Notes: generated by a model not told the origin, from the letters alone. A stretch of 64,000 nt of DNA from Echinometra lucunter (GCA_029962745.1 JAPZVO010000103.1:28328-92327), one strand, 5' to 3'; numbered from the stretch's first letter, positions 46,260-57,549 are shown. Numbers and translations are program-made.

Positions 46260-47360
46260 TAGGCTACTAGGCTAGAAATGTTCTGTGTTTAATCGAAGCG
46301 AAAAAAAAAAAGAAATTGCCCAGAGGGGAAATGGGCGGCAATAGCAAGTTGCAATCACCACGCCCTTCTGCCGAAGTCTAAATCCTTCGTAACACGAAGA
46401 TAATTTGAAGAAAAGCTTGAGTTCTGGGAGCAGGTGAAAGATGATTTTGAGAGCTTTCTCGATTATTTATGTCAGTTTTGAAGAAAATCATAGTAGAAAT
46501 ATTCCCTGAAAGGATTACTCTTCAAATGCCCTCTTTTTCGAATCATGACATGAAATAGCTTGAGTGTTGTAGGACCCAACATGTATGCCATGTTGTGTAT
46601 GATCCCATAATCATCATGATCATGAAAATATACTAATTTCCGAGTGCAGTGCATGGGCCTTTTAGGGAGACAATGAGTCACGTTTCTGATAATACCATAT
46701 CTTACACTAGACACCTGTTCTTGAACAACTAATCTACCATTCTCAGTTGCCTTGAAAGAATTTCTTTCCACAATGCAACTGTCCGATCAGAATTCTTGTT
46801 TATCTTTAACTTTGATCAGGATTTTTGTTTTCAATGAAGAAACGAAGAAAAAAAAATATACACACATGAAACGAAAATTAATTCGTATCCGATCACACAA
46901 TAAGTCATGTACAGAGGCAGGGCTTCGATCAATCGTAGTTAATTTCTTTCATTCTAAATTGCTCATCTATTTCAACCAGTTTCAGTATTTATTTTTCATA
47001 TTAGGCCTATATCAGTCGATGGCGACAATGTGAGCTGAACATTTCATTTTGTTATTCTAACAGCTCTAATTCATATGTCGTGGAATCAATTTTGTTCTTG
47101 AAGGATGCGGTATTTATATGAAAGTGGACTCTTCCTGACGTTTAAAGGTTTGTTGACATTATTAGCTATTTCAAGAGCTTAAGTCATATTTAGTGCAGGT
47201 CGGTCGTTCTAAGAGGCTGTGTATAGGATGAATAATCAGTCTGAGGATCATTCTATTAGTCCATGCAACAAATTGGTTAATTAATGCTGTGACCTTTTTC
47301 GCTTGCTGGAATGAAAGTGTGTCACCTTGTTGATTTCTCTGATTATCATAATGCAGAGGC
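46260..47360. other. No gene identified
   Basis: A 99-codon minus-strand frame at 46472-46771 has a fairly even amino acid make-up, but no recognised domain and no clear splice sites. Otherwise AT-rich non-coding DNA. Confidence 0.4.
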
Positions 47361-47429
47361 TGCGCTCCCGGGGGGGGGGGGGCACAGTGCCCCCCCCCCC
47401 CCCGACTTTTCGAAGCACCCTAAAGTACC

Positions 47430-48170
47430 CCTTTTTACCATAGAAAAATGCACCCTTTCAAACGTGTTCAGTGCCCCCCTTTCATCTTATAAGGTCCCAT
47501 TTTCTTTGTTAACAAGTGCCCTTTTGCCTTCTTATAAGTGCCCCTTTTCGTCTGAGATAAATTGCCCTTCTCAAAACCGCTCTTTTTATGCCTGATTAGC
47601 ACCCATTTTCCTTATTTAGTGCTCTGCTCCCTTCTGCAAGTGCATCTTTTACACTTCAATTGAATAATCCCTTTTAGAATGTGATTATTGCCCCCTTTGG
47701 CTACTTCTATCCCTTTTTGGTAGTGCTATTCCTCTTCTGTAGAGCGCCCCTTTTCACCTCTGATAAGTTCCCCATTTAAAGTCTGATACATGCCCTCATT
47801 TACTTCTAATAAATGCCCCTTTTCTATTCTAGTATGTCCAATTTCTCCATCTGTTAATGTAAGATAATTGCAGTTAGCGCCTTTGTTGTTTTCTGATAAT
47901 GTCCCTTTTCCATTCGGGCAAGTGCCCCTTTTAAAAGATTCATATGTTCCAATTCGGTTTCTGATAAGTGCCCCTTTTCCTTTTTCATGCCATAAGATCT
48001 CTCCTCATGATTTAGTGCCAATTCGAATCTAAAAAGTGCCTTTTTCATTTCTGATGAGTGTCCGGTTTTGTCATAAGTTCCCGTTTTCAGTCCCCTTTTC
48101 GTTTAAAATAGTGCAATTCCCCTTCTGATAAGTGCCCCCTTCGAATCTGATAAAGGCATCGTTTCTCTCT
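47430..48170. repeat. Degenerate minisatellite with GTGCCCCTTTT units
   Basis: About 25 irregular units of roughly 25-35 bp built on TAAGTGCCCCTTTTCNTTCTGA. It is preceded by a G run and a C run (47368-47403). The minus-strand frame at 47854-48048 arises from the repeat. Confidence 0.75.
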
Positions 48171-48179
48171 TGAGCCATT

Positions 48180-49420
48180 TCCTCTCGTTTGAAATTTCCC
48201 TTTCACCTCCGGCAAGCTCCCTAAAGTCCTCGAAAGAGCCATTTACGAATAGTTCCAAAGAATCAGTGAGATTTTACAGAGCGAGGCAGAGGAGCAGGGA
48301 ACAGGAAGGGCACAGCGCCTTCTACAAATTTAATTGGAAGGAAATTTTGGTGCCTCTAAATTGAAGCAATGAGAGTATTTTTTTCTTTTCAAAGCTCGCT
48401 CGCTACGGCTAGCTCGCACTTACTTATTATATCTCACGCAAGGCTCTTCAAGTAGTGAGTTGTAACCATAAATTCTTTATCTGTTCTCCAATTCCTGATG
48501 GTATTGTGCTTATAGTCCCATTCATTTCGTGTATTTTCCCTAATAAAATATGACAACGCCGCTATGAGACCTCACAAATGCATTGAAGACATTATAGCTT
48601 GGTAACCATAAGGAACACTATTTACGGAGTAAATGGAAGAAAACAATAATTATGGAACACCCATAAAATGAATTTGCGGTAAAGCTTCTTTCACTAGAGG
48701 GCCTCGTCCAGTCCATTCTTAACATCCTGCCAAAACTATGGCCTTCAGCAAAAATAATTAGAATTTTGCTCGCTCGCTTCGCTCGCTCGCAAATGAGTAA
48801 GACAGAGCAGTATAATGTAATTATAATCATATAAAGATGAAATTAATATGTAAAAATGCCCCCTAAAAGCGTGTTAAATAGAATGTAGGGGTATATTTTA
48901 TATATATGCAGGGCAGTACGCAGTGCAGTGTTCATGGAGACATGCACATAACAAACATAACATTTCTTTTAAAAGAATGACAGGTAGCAGATATCACTTT
49001 AATTGTGATATAAATTCCTGAAACATGTAGATGATTTTGATAAGATATGCCAAGATATATTTTAGAAATGAATTTGAGTTGGAATGTATGTATGGAAAAT
49101 CCGAAAAAATATTTTAAAATGTCTATCAAATTTGTACAAGAATTTAAAAAATAATTTTGTGGTACGAATGTCCCAGATGTCGTCATCACTACATGACAGT
49201 CAATAGCGGTCACTAGTGGTATTTCTTTACCAGTTAACATAAGCATAATTATATGCAAGTGATTTTTATTACAATGTTTTAGAGAATAGTTGTCAACTGT
49301 CGCTGATGTACTTTACGATAAAAAAAAACCAAACAAAACATATATAAGACCCAATTTAGATACTTGTCAAGTGACGAAAATCGTCATCTTGGTCATGAAT
49401 TTAAAGTGTACTAATCACCC
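48180..49420. other. No gene; scattered CGCTCGCT motifs
   Basis: GCTCGCTCGCTACGGCTAGC at about 48395 and GCTCGCTCGCTTCGCTCGC at about 48770 resemble the ladder motif of the hAT elements, so part of this may be an old copy. Remaining frames are short. Confidence 0.45.
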
Positions 49421-49423
49421 AAA

Positions 49424-49737
49424 TACTCTTTTTTTTAAAGGAGTGAACGCATTCACTCTGTTAAGGATGAATTTAAGAAAAGAGTAGGTTTAGAGTGAAT
49501 TAAAAGTGAATTAAGAGTAACAATTGTGATATTCACTCTTTATTCACTCTCTAAGGGGTGTCTACAATGATCACACAAAATCCTTGAGTGATCACTCAGG
49601 TCACCCCTAAAAGAGTGAATATCATAATTTTTTACTCTTCACTCTTAATTCACTCTAAATGCACTCTTTTCTTAAATTCACCCCTAACAGAGTGAATGCG
49701 TTTACTCTTTTTATTTTTTTTTTTTTTAAAGAGAATA
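49424..49737. mobile_element. Foldback element of the TTCACTCT family, copy 2
   Basis: It matches the 14.6-kb copy: GAACGCATTCACTCTGTTAA on the left, CCCCTAACAGAGTGAATGCG on the right, AGAGTGAATTAA repeats, and the centre GAGTGATCACTCAGGTCACC. Confidence 0.8.
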
Positions 49738-49818
49738 CATTTTGCTGTGTAGGTGAGGGATTCAGTATATTATACTCAAATATGTAAATGATTGTATCAT
49801 TGTTGAAGAAGCCAACAG

Positions 49819-50066
49819 CAGGGGCGGCACCAGGGTAGTTTGATAGGGGCAAGATGACCCGTAGGTGAGTTTATTTATGCTTTGAATGAAAAAATAGGGG
49901 TATTATACAGTTACATGATCCAACCCTGTCTTTTCTCATACTGTTCTTTCTTCTTTTCCCTCTTTTTCTTCGTTTTCTCCTTTTTTTTTCTCTTCTTTTT
50001 TTTTTCTTTTTCTGGTCACTTGAAAAATCATAGGGGGAGCGGTCGTCCAACTCCCCCCCCCCCCTG
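49819..50066. mobile_element. hAT-type MITE of the GGCGCCAGGG family
   Basis: It begins CAGGGGCGGCACCAGGG and ends in a C run plus CTG. The 8-bp flanks are GCCAACAG and ACCAACAG (7 of 8 match). The interior matches the 42.3-kb and 50.9-kb copies, including the pyrimidine-rich block and ACTTGAAAAATCATAGGGGG. Confidence 0.8.
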
Positions 50067-50339
50067 ACCAACAGGCAGAAGAAATAAAGTCTTTAAGCAT
50101 GTTAAATGTATTAGCTCCCAATTTGATGGAAAAATCGAAATTATAGAAGTTAATTTATTGGTTGGCGGAAGTTAACTATAATCAATTTCACATATCATTC
50201 CATAAATTAAAACAATATAAATAAAATAAAATTACGGTACCAATGTAAAAAAAAGAAGAAGAAGAAGAAGAAGAAGAAGAAGAAGAAGAAGAAGAAGAAG
50301 AAGAAGAAGAAGAAGAAGAAGCAATGAGCATGATGATAC

Positions 50340-50842
50340 TCAGACATACATAGGTAATTATAGAAGGGATTAAAAAAAGAACCTTTATCTGCTATCAGGC
50401 TAGCTGTATGTATCTATCAGGTAGTTTCTTTTAGAGTATGTTAAAAGAATGTAACGACACTGGCTTTTCTTTCTTAATCGTCAAAAATTTCTTGTAAAGA
50501 ACTCCATCTCCACAAATTAGAGCCAGTGAAAAAAAAAGATAGATTAGAGGATTTTCGGATGTTGGGAAAGTGAAAAATCATAAGCAGATCTAGTTTGATA
50601 AGAAAATAGTATTGATAGGAAACACATTAAGTAGGAGGGAGTAGGTAATTTATTTTAAACGTAATTATTCCAGTTTCTAAGCATTAAGACGTGAATGCAA
50701 TGAAGTTATGATATGAACAGTCGCTCTATCATGTCTATTGCCTCTTAACTTGGGACGGTCATGCAAGCCCTATAATGAGTAGTTTCGCTTATCACCACTT
50801 ATGATCAAACGTTCAAATATGAATTAATGAATTTCCATAAAC
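50340..50842. other. No gene seen
   Basis: AT-rich DNA between an AAG microsatellite and the hAT-MITE upstream of the GPCR. Confidence 0.45.
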
Positions 50843-50850
50843 ACTACTGG

Positions 50851-51112
50851 CAGGAGCGGCGCCAGGGTATTTTGATAGGGGAGGGGCATGATGACCCATA
50901 GGTGACTTTATTTACGTTTTGAATGAAAAATAGGGGTAGCCTATCATAGTTGCATGATGCAGTCCCCTCTTTCCCAAATGCTCTTCTTTCTTCTTTCTCC
51001 CCCTTTTTCTTCCTTTTTCTCCCAACTTTTTTTTTCTTTTTGATCACTTGAAAAATCATAGGGGGCCGTCGCCCCTTGCCCCCCCCCCCCCCCCCCCGTA
51101 GTGCCGCCCCTG
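50851..51112. mobile_element. hAT-type MITE of the GGCGCCAGGG family, upstream of the GPCR
   Basis: 262 bp, CAGGAGCGGCGCCAGGG to TAGTGCCGCCCCTG, with an exact 8-bp duplication ACTACTGG. It lies about 380 bp upstream of the intact GPCR start codon, so it could influence that promoter. Confidence 0.85.
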
Positions 51113-51120
51113 ACTACTGG

Positions 51121-51495
51121 GCATGATCATGTATGCCCTTCCATGTGGGTCTATGAGGCAATTAGCAGTGACAAATTTGTAACGATAGTGAAAGTTCTTT
51201 GAAAAGGTTTAAAGTAGTTTACCTTCTTACATGTCTTAATCGACATTGGATAAAAAGGGTGGCATTCAGCAATTAAAGATTTATATTTTCATCATGTTCA
51301 TGTCCTAAGACGTTCTAAATTATGCCTGTTCCTTACGCACAACTGTGAGATGGAAAAGGCTGATAGCTGAACAGTGTATGTCCTGCTTCAATGAACACGA
51401 GGTTGAGTGTAAGGATTAGTTCGCTTTCAATTTAAGGACAGTTTAAAACATCATCTTGCAGGGTTTTTTTTTTTTCTGCATTGGTATAGTGAATA
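51121..51495 (+). promoter_or_regulatory. Upstream region of the intact GPCR
   Basis: This 375-bp gap between the MITE and the GPCR start must hold its leader and perhaps its promoter. A pyrimidine run TTTTTTTTTTTTCTGCATTG at about 51466 could be a splice acceptor for a leader intron. No clear TATA box. Confidence 0.3.
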
Positions 51496-52527
51496 GTGAT
51501 GGCTAATTGCACAGTCTTTCCTAATGTAAGCGATGAGTGGACTCTGAAGGATGAGCCATTCCATATTTATGACTTCATTCTCTGCATCCTCGTCGTGATT
51601 GGAATTCTAGGTAATACCCTCGTTATCCTTGTCAAGTTTCGTGGATTATCCAGCAGCGCCGGGGAGACCACGACTAACCGCCTCATCATAGGACTAGCCG
51701 CTGCGGACCTCCTAAGCGCAATTTTCATTGCACCATTACCGGAGTTTGAGAACGTACCGCGTAACGCTGCGGGCGAGTTCTATTGCCGCGTCATCGAATC
51801 CAGAGTGTTAGCATGGATTTGTCTTACAGCGTCGGTGTATATTCTTACTGCAATATCCCTTGAACGGTATCTAGGCGTTGTGCATCCGTATTACTACAGG
51901 GCATGGGTGCGCAGACATCACATCAAATACTCTTTTGTTGCCGTATGGATTTCTGCAGTTGCAATAAATATTCACATCGTCGCTTTCCATATCGTCGGCG
52001 AGTGCGGAAAGTGTGATACCAAATTCCCGTCGCCCCGCTTTAGGAAGATCAACGGCATTTTCGTTTTCCTGATCGAGTTTATGAGTCCGTTATTCATCTT
52101 GACATACACCAGTATCAGGTCGATTTATGCTCTTATGAGAAATAGGGAAGACATAAGTGAAGGAGAGTCCGTCAGAAGACATGTTCAGTCACCTGAATTG
52201 GAGCTTTTGCGGCGCCGTATCACAAAGATGTTCATCTTCATCAACGCATCGTTCATGGTCCTTTGGGCCCCTGACCAGGTGTGGTTCTTGCTCTACAACT
52301 TGGGAGTGAATGAACACGAACATACAGCAGATGAATCCCACAAACACTTTATCAACCTTGCCTTTTTGAATGCTGCATCAGTGAACCCTATCATCTACTC
52401 GCTTTGCCTAGCCAGCTTTCGTCAAGCTGTCAAAGATTTGTTCATGTGCAGAGGCTGCAGGGGCACGTCGTCTTCAGAACGCGTGACGGAGATATCAACA
52501 ACAGATCTAGGTTCCGCCATTAGTTAA
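51496..52527 (+). CDS. Intact intronless class A (rhodopsin-like) G-protein-coupled receptor
   Basis: A 343-residue seven-helix receptor expected at the plasma membrane; the ligand is unknown. Two N-glycosylation sequons lie near the N-terminus (NCT at 4, NVS at 10). TM1 has the GN motif with Asn40, and TM2 has LAAADLL with Asp71. Cys97 and the Cys170/Cys173 pair can form the extracellular disulphide. The DRY box is ERY (123-125), TM6 has LWAPDQ in place of CWxP, and TM7 ends in NPIIY (297-301). The basic third loop (ELELLRRRITK) and C-terminal Cys318/Cys321, likely palmitoylated, fit G-protein coupling. The start is the first of two adjacent Met codons; there is no intron inside the frame. 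A damaged paralogue lies 6.2 kb downstream. Sea urchins carry large clusters of such single-exon receptors, and this one fits that pattern, but I cannot name an orthologue. Confidence 0.92.
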   Translation: MMANCTVFPNVSDEWTLKDEPFHIYDFILCILVVIGILGNTLVILVKFRGLSSSAGETTTNRLIIGLAAADLLSAIFIAPLPEFENVPRNAAGEFYCRVIESRVLAWICLTASVYILTAISLERYLGVVHPYYYRAWVRRHHIKYSFVAVWISAVAINIHIVAFHIVGECGKCDTKFPSPRFRKINGIFVFLIEFMSPLFILTYTSIRSIYALMRNREDISEGESVRRHVQSPELELLRRRITKMFIFINASFMVLWAPDQVWFLLYNLGVNEHEHTADESHKHFINLAFLNAASVNPIIYSLCLASFRQAVKDLFMCRGCRGTSSSERVTEISTTDLGSAIS

Positions 52528-52736
52528 TCATATATTCTGAAAAAGTTGTTCTGTACCATATATTTTTTTCCTTGTATAGTTGTACTAGATTTGACAAGAA
52601 GTTCCTCTGATTCACCACTTGGGACTTCTCTGTTCTCTAAAAATCACCCTGAAGGCATATGGGCCGATCTAAAAACAATTTGACTTCTTGGAAGTCCTAA
52701 AGCAGTAAAGGAAGAGAATCGATAAACAGATCTTAT

Positions 52737-53257
52737 GCCTGGTTTACATTTGGCTTACGATCAGCGTATGGAGCCCATGTCTTGCCCGTAGTCTATCAGT
52801 GCGGTCTCCATGCGGAGGCAGGCGGCGACCGTTAGAATTTCGTACGGATTCACGGGCTCCGCTACCTCTACGATTGGTATCGCCAGGAGTTATACAAATT
52901 TGAAAAAGTCGTAATCCGTAGCCCGTATCGTAGGCAGCATCGCACAATTCCCGCAGGGGTATCGCACGGAACTCTCGCGGCTGTACGGTCATCGCGGCAT
53001 CCTCTGCACGGGCTCGATACGATTTCCGTGGGGATGCTGCGGAGATTGCATGATTACCGTACAATCGCTGGGGAACCTCTGTAGGGACATCCCAAGGGCT
53101 GTCCCTGATGGCCAAGTACGGGAAATGGCACGATGACCGTAAATAATGTAAACACAAACGCCGTAGCTCGTAGCCACCTACGATACCAGAAAAATCGCAC
53201 GGAAAATCGTAAGCCAATTCATCGCAAGGCGCCTAGGGGAAATGTAAACTAGACATT
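52737..53257. mobile_element. TIR element downstream of the intact GPCR
   Basis: The ends are inverted copies of a motif like CCTGGTTTACATTT (left, about 52737) and AAATGTAAACTAG (right, to 53257). The inside is GC-richer than its surroundings and has repeated short inverted blocks such as CGTACGG and CCGTACG. The long minus-strand open frame across it has no recognisable domain. It looks like a non-autonomous DNA transposon of about 0.5 kb. Confidence 0.5.
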
Positions 53258-53326
53258 AGAAACAGTTTTATGGATGTATTATTGTCGTATATATACTATT
53301 ATACTGTACATAATTTAATGGTTACA

Positions 53327-53742
53327 GTTCGTTATTCCGAAGGTTCGTTATTCCGAAGGTTCGTTATTCCGAAGGTTCATTTATTTCGAAGGTTCGTTAT
53401 TCCAAAGATTCTTAAGTCAGAAGGTTCGTTAATCCGAAAACAAAATAAGGGTCATTAGTTCGTTAGTTATTTTCGGACTATCAAATCTTAGGAATAACGA
53501 ACCCAATTTCATTTTCGGATTAACGAACCTTCGGAATAACGAACCTTATATTATTTTCGGACTAACGAACCTTCGGAATAAAGGAACCCTCGGAATAATG
53601 CTACAAATGTTCGGATTAACGAAACCTTTTTCATTTTCGGACTATCGAACATTTAGGTATACGCAATTTGCGTGTTTCGGAATAACGAACCTTCGGAATA
53701 ACAGACCTTCGGAATAACGAACCTTCGGAATAACGAACATCA
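53327..53742. repeat. Large palindromic array of TTCGTTATTCCGAAGG units
   Basis: The left side has about five direct units; the right side has about seven units in the inverse orientation (CCTTCGGAATAACGAA). The switch is near 53440-53500. The array could form a large hairpin or cruciform. The 62-codon frame across the left side is repeat-derived. Confidence 0.8.
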
Positions 53743-53756
53743 CCCAATTTAATACC

Positions 53757-53932
53757 TACACTCTAAATTTCTTCTATTAGAAATTAATCTATGATCTATG
53801 ATGAGTGTTATTAGGGACAACTCCAAAATTAGATTAGAAAATTATAATCAATAAGATTGATTTCTAAATCTTTTAGATTAAAATTTGAATCAAATTTAGG
53901 AGTTGTCCCTGATTTAAGTAATTTAGAATGTA
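53757..53932. mobile_element. CACTCTAAATT-ended MITE
   Basis: TA-flanked ends CACTCTAAATT and AATTTAGAATG, with inner arms AGGGACAACTCC / GGAGTTGTCCCT. It is 176 bp and directly follows the palindromic array. Confidence 0.68.
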
Positions 53933-54476
53933 ACCTCAACTTAGGCAGTGTTAGGGTTTGCTATTTATGTTACCCAATGAACAAAAAGTTACCAATATCA
54001 TTAGAAACTTAAAAACAAGAAAAGCCCTGGGTTTGATTATAGCAAATGAACTGTTATTGCCAATGAAACTCATTTTACCCTTAACGCAGTTAACTTAACT
54101 CAAATCTTTGTGAATGGGAAAATAAGAACAGCTAGAAATGAATGGTTGGCATTTTTTAAAAGGAGATGCACAACAAGTGTTTATAAACATATTTCCTCGC
54201 TAACAACCTTTTCAAAAATTCTAGAAAGCATCGTTTATCATGGGGCAATAGATTGCTTTTTACATGAATGATGCGGAACATCGTTTGACTAATGTCAGTT
54301 TGTATTTCGAGAAAAAAATACATACCATTTCATATGTAGTTCTTCATTTTTTAGCAAGATCACAGCTGGCTTATTTTTGGACTTCTCCAAGGCCTCTGAC
54401 ATGATTGACCATAATACTTTGTTGCATAAATTATATTTCTACAGCGATATGAGAAGGCCTTGCAGCGATACAAAAG

Positions 54477-55497
54477 CAGTGGCGGCACCAACGGGGGGCA
54501 TGGGGGGCATTTGTTCCCCCCCCCCACTCAGAAGCTTTGCCCCCCCCCCCCCGTTGCCCCCAGAAATTTTGTGGACTGAAAAGAAAAATTATACAGTAAT
54601 TTGTAAATAAGTAGATGTTGTCATATGCATCATATTCAAGCTGTGAAGTGCTCTAAAGTACCATTTTCCGCTCTTCAAAACTTGAACATTTTCTCACTCA
54701 GTCACTGTTGGCTTCCTCGCACACTATCATTTTGTAATGTAAATGTTCACTTCATGATCTAGTTTTGATCAATATCTTTGCTCCATTAAGCATTACCTGA
54801 GTTTACAAAAATTTCTCATTATATCAAATGTAACAGAAAAAAAAAAGTTAATTGGGGCCACTAAAAGCATTGGCGTAAATCCGGGGGAATGGGGATGAAC
54901 CCCCCCCCCCACACACTTTTTGGAGGAGGAATGGCGTGTTCAAATATTGATATATCAGTAAAAATTTTGAATATCTATCATTAACAACCGTCATATTTTT
55001 TAATTTCTATTTGAAAATGCAACTGAAAATAAAGAAAAGGTGGTTTTTTTTTAACTCGCTCGCTTCGCTCGCTTGTCATATTTTAAAATTTCTTTTCTAA
55101 AATGCGATTAAAAACAAGAAAAGTGGTCATTTTTGGCTCACTCGCTTCGCTTGCTCGTCATATTTCAGAATATTTATTTGAAAATGCGATTAAAAACAAC
55201 AACAAATTATTTCTTGTTAGCTCGCTTCACTCGCTCGCAAAATTGATATTAAAATGTGTAAGAGAAAAAAAAATCGTCCAAAAATTCAATTACCCCCACC
55301 CCCCCCCCCCCCCCCCCCCCCCCCCTCCTCAAAGTGGATTTACACCGGCGACTAAAACTCACGCTTCACGCTCGATTTTTCCATACACGCAAAAAAAAAA
55401 TTCACTGCCCCTGCTCCCCCAACATTTTCTTTTGCCCTCCATTTGTCCCCCCCCCCCCCCCCCCCCCCCCACTTTAACAATCCTAGTGCCGCCACTG
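54477..55497. mobile_element. hAT-type element inserted in a LINE fragment
   Basis: The ends are CAGTGGCGGCACCAACG and AGTGCCGCCACTG, with an exact 8-bp duplication TACAAAAG. It splits a reverse transcriptase sequence: the left part ends near FYSDMRRP and the right part resumes with KSYLGNRTTKFIKG. A second hAT-type element is nested inside. Many C runs and no transposase. Confidence 0.87.
54868..55350. mobile_element. Second hAT-type element nested inside the first
   Basis: It starts CATTGGCGTAAATCCG and ends GGATTTACACCGGCG. The flanks are ACTAAAAG and ACTAAAAC (7 of 8). It has three tandem units of about 85 bp, each with a CGCTCGCTTCGCTCGCT-type motif (near 55053, 55138, 55221), a miniature version of the ladders in the 28.6, 40.1 and 42.7 kb elements. 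Confidence 0.7.
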
Positions 55498-55683
55498 TAC
55501 AAAAGCTATCTCGGCAATAGAACAACAAAATTCATAAAGGGAGTAGAACGTAGAATAAAGTAGAACTTTATTTCATGCTATTTAGTTAATCTGTTTCAAC
55601 TCTACCTAGTAATAATTATTTCTTTTAAAAATGCCCAACTAAGTCAAATGGTTGGTTATTTTACTTGACTGCTAAGAAAGCAT

Positions 55684-56703
55684 GGGCGCGTTTCATGAAA
55701 CCGTCACAACTGCAAGATCAACGACATCTCGGAGTTGTTGGTCATCTTGTCTGTTAAGTGTTTCACAAAGCTGTCTTTGCCAAGACCAGTGACAACTGTC
55801 CTTGACAAATGACTTGTCGCTCCTCCGAACATGTCATATCTTTTTAGCACGCCATCACAGGTCACCTTTTCGTCGGCTATGGGCAGCTCGCTGGCAGCGA
55901 AAAATAAGGAATGATTATTTATTAAATACAAATATTTCTTGAGTTGCAGATTCTCATCTGCTCATTCCATAACCAGCTGTTACTGATGTTGATATAAAAT
56001 TATAAGTGAAATAACCTATATGTCTTAGCGACGTTTTAACCCTCTAGCAAGTAGTTGTGATTAATATTGACTATCCTCCCATCAGTTTCCCATAGAAAAC
56101 GGAGCAGTCTGTATTTACAGACCCGTAAGTACGGTAACAATTCAACACGTATGAACTTCTTCGATATTTCCTTTTTTTGCATCTACAATGTTTATTGAAA
56201 TCATATAAAATTTATTCTTTAATGAATTAATGTCAAAATTTTGATTGCAGAATATACCAATTCAGTATTTTTCAAAAATTAAAACAAAATATAGGTCTGC
56301 TTTCAACAGTTTGTCAATTACGGTGTCCTCTTAATTACAAATCTAAATTCGCAAAGCGTAACAGTAGCTTTTCGGTTATTTATTTGAGAAATTCTCAGAT
56401 GTCACAATTAATATAGTTTTTTTCACGTGAATGCAATGTTTGTATCATGTTTATCACATCCCATTGATGTTTTCTATACTTTTCCAACAATTAGAGCAAA
56501 GTTAAGTCTAAATTGTGTTTGAATGATTGATAATATATCCAGTCGATTGTGATCAATGCTATCTTTTTCCGCCGATAGTACCGATATCTTGGATTTGTGA
56601 GATGTCCGGCTTTCGTGAAACACTTTGTCAGGTCCATGACATCTCCGTAGATCATCGACAAGAGATATGACTGTCATGGAGTTGGTTTCATGAAACGCGT
56701 CCC
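55684..56703. mobile_element. TIR element, 1.0 kb
   Basis: The ends GGGCGCGTTTCATGAAAC and GTTTCATGAAACGCGTCCC are inverted. Subterminal inverted blocks (GACATCTC, TGTCAAGG) follow. The interior is AT-rich with no transposase. The ends resemble the GTTTCATGAAAC class of Harbinger-like MITEs. Confidence 0.7.
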
Positions 56704-56704
56704 A

Positions 56705-56882
56705 TGTGTATGCTTCTTAATAAGCAAACAGGGGATCGACGACTTTAAGTCCCCTCCGAAGGACTTGGTAATGAGGATTAATACCTCACGAAACACGTCA
56801 AAGGGCATTAGCGCATCCACTTGTTTTTGAACCCGAGTACTCCCGGTTACGAGACCACTGCTCTACCAATGAGTCACGTCGC
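56705..56882 (-). mobile_element. tRNA-Thr-like SINE
   Basis: On the minus strand, GGCGACGTGACTCATTGGTA with GGTCTCGTAACCG (CGT anticodon, Thr) and CGGGTTCAAAA form a tRNA-like head. The body AATGCCCTTTGACGTGTTTC...TAATCCTCATTACCAAG follows. The B box is imperfect (GGTTCAAAA), so this is a SINE relic and not a working tRNA gene. Confidence 0.7.
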
Positions 56883-56966
56883 CTTCTGATTAGAGTGAAA
56901 TCGATTAAATTTCTTTATTTTTGGACAAAGTCTTAGAAATTTTGCACAAATCATACATGTAGGTAC

Positions 56967-57275
56967 ACTGCAAAACATGTTGGTCGAAAAAAGAAGACCC
57001 CATTTTTTGACCGTTAGCATGGTTGGTATTAGCGAAACAGTTGGTCAAAATTTTTGACCAACAAGGGTTTGGCCAAAACTTGTGACCAATTGTTGCTGGT
57101 AAAAAAAATTTCACCGACTGTTGATCAAAACACCAACAGATGTTTAAAATTTCGACCAATAGTTGGTCAAATCCTAGAGTTTGCCCAATTATTGAGCTAA
57201 ACTTGACTAACAAATTCATAAAACAGTTTGCCCAACCCATACACAAAAAGAAATGCCCAACTTTTTTGCAGTGTA
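56967..57275. mobile_element. CACTGCAAAA-ended MITE
   Basis: The ends CACTGCAAAAC and TTTTTTGCAGTG are flanked by TA. The interior carries many TTGGTCAAA / TTTGACCAA blocks. The 129-codon minus-strand frame across it is an artefact of these repeats. Confidence 0.7.
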
Positions 57276-57549
57276 TGTGTCTGTAGAGTAGCACAATGTT
57301 ATCAGTCTTCGTCGATTATGATCCGTTTTGTACACAATGTGCAGTGCACAGGCGCTACAAAATTATATAAACAAGAATAAAGACATGGAATTAGGGAATT
57401 TCTATAGTCTTATTGAGTATAATTATTACTTTCTGTTGCGAGGGAGGCGTCAGGGTATTTTGAAAGGGGCAACATAGTTTAAAGTATTTTTTTCAGGTTA
57501 TTAACCTTTGCCCACGGATGAGTTTATTTACGTTTTAAATAAACAAATA

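Larger units (their letters stand above)
53980..55570 (+). mobile_element. Degenerate LINE reverse transcriptase fragment, interrupted
   Basis: Recognisable in shifting frames: KTRKALGFDY near 54010, FSKILESIVY near 54213, VVLHFLARSQLA near 54335, and LDFSKASDMIDHNTLLHKL near 54390. The hAT element then interrupts, and KSYLGNRTTKFIKG resumes near 55500. These are the early RT blocks of Jockey/CR1-group LINEs. The YADD region is absent and several stops are present. Confidence 0.72.

Noticed and set aside
52744..53217. 157-codon minus-strand frame downstream of the GPCR
   Set aside because: It lies inside a TIR element made of short inverted blocks and has no recognisable domain.
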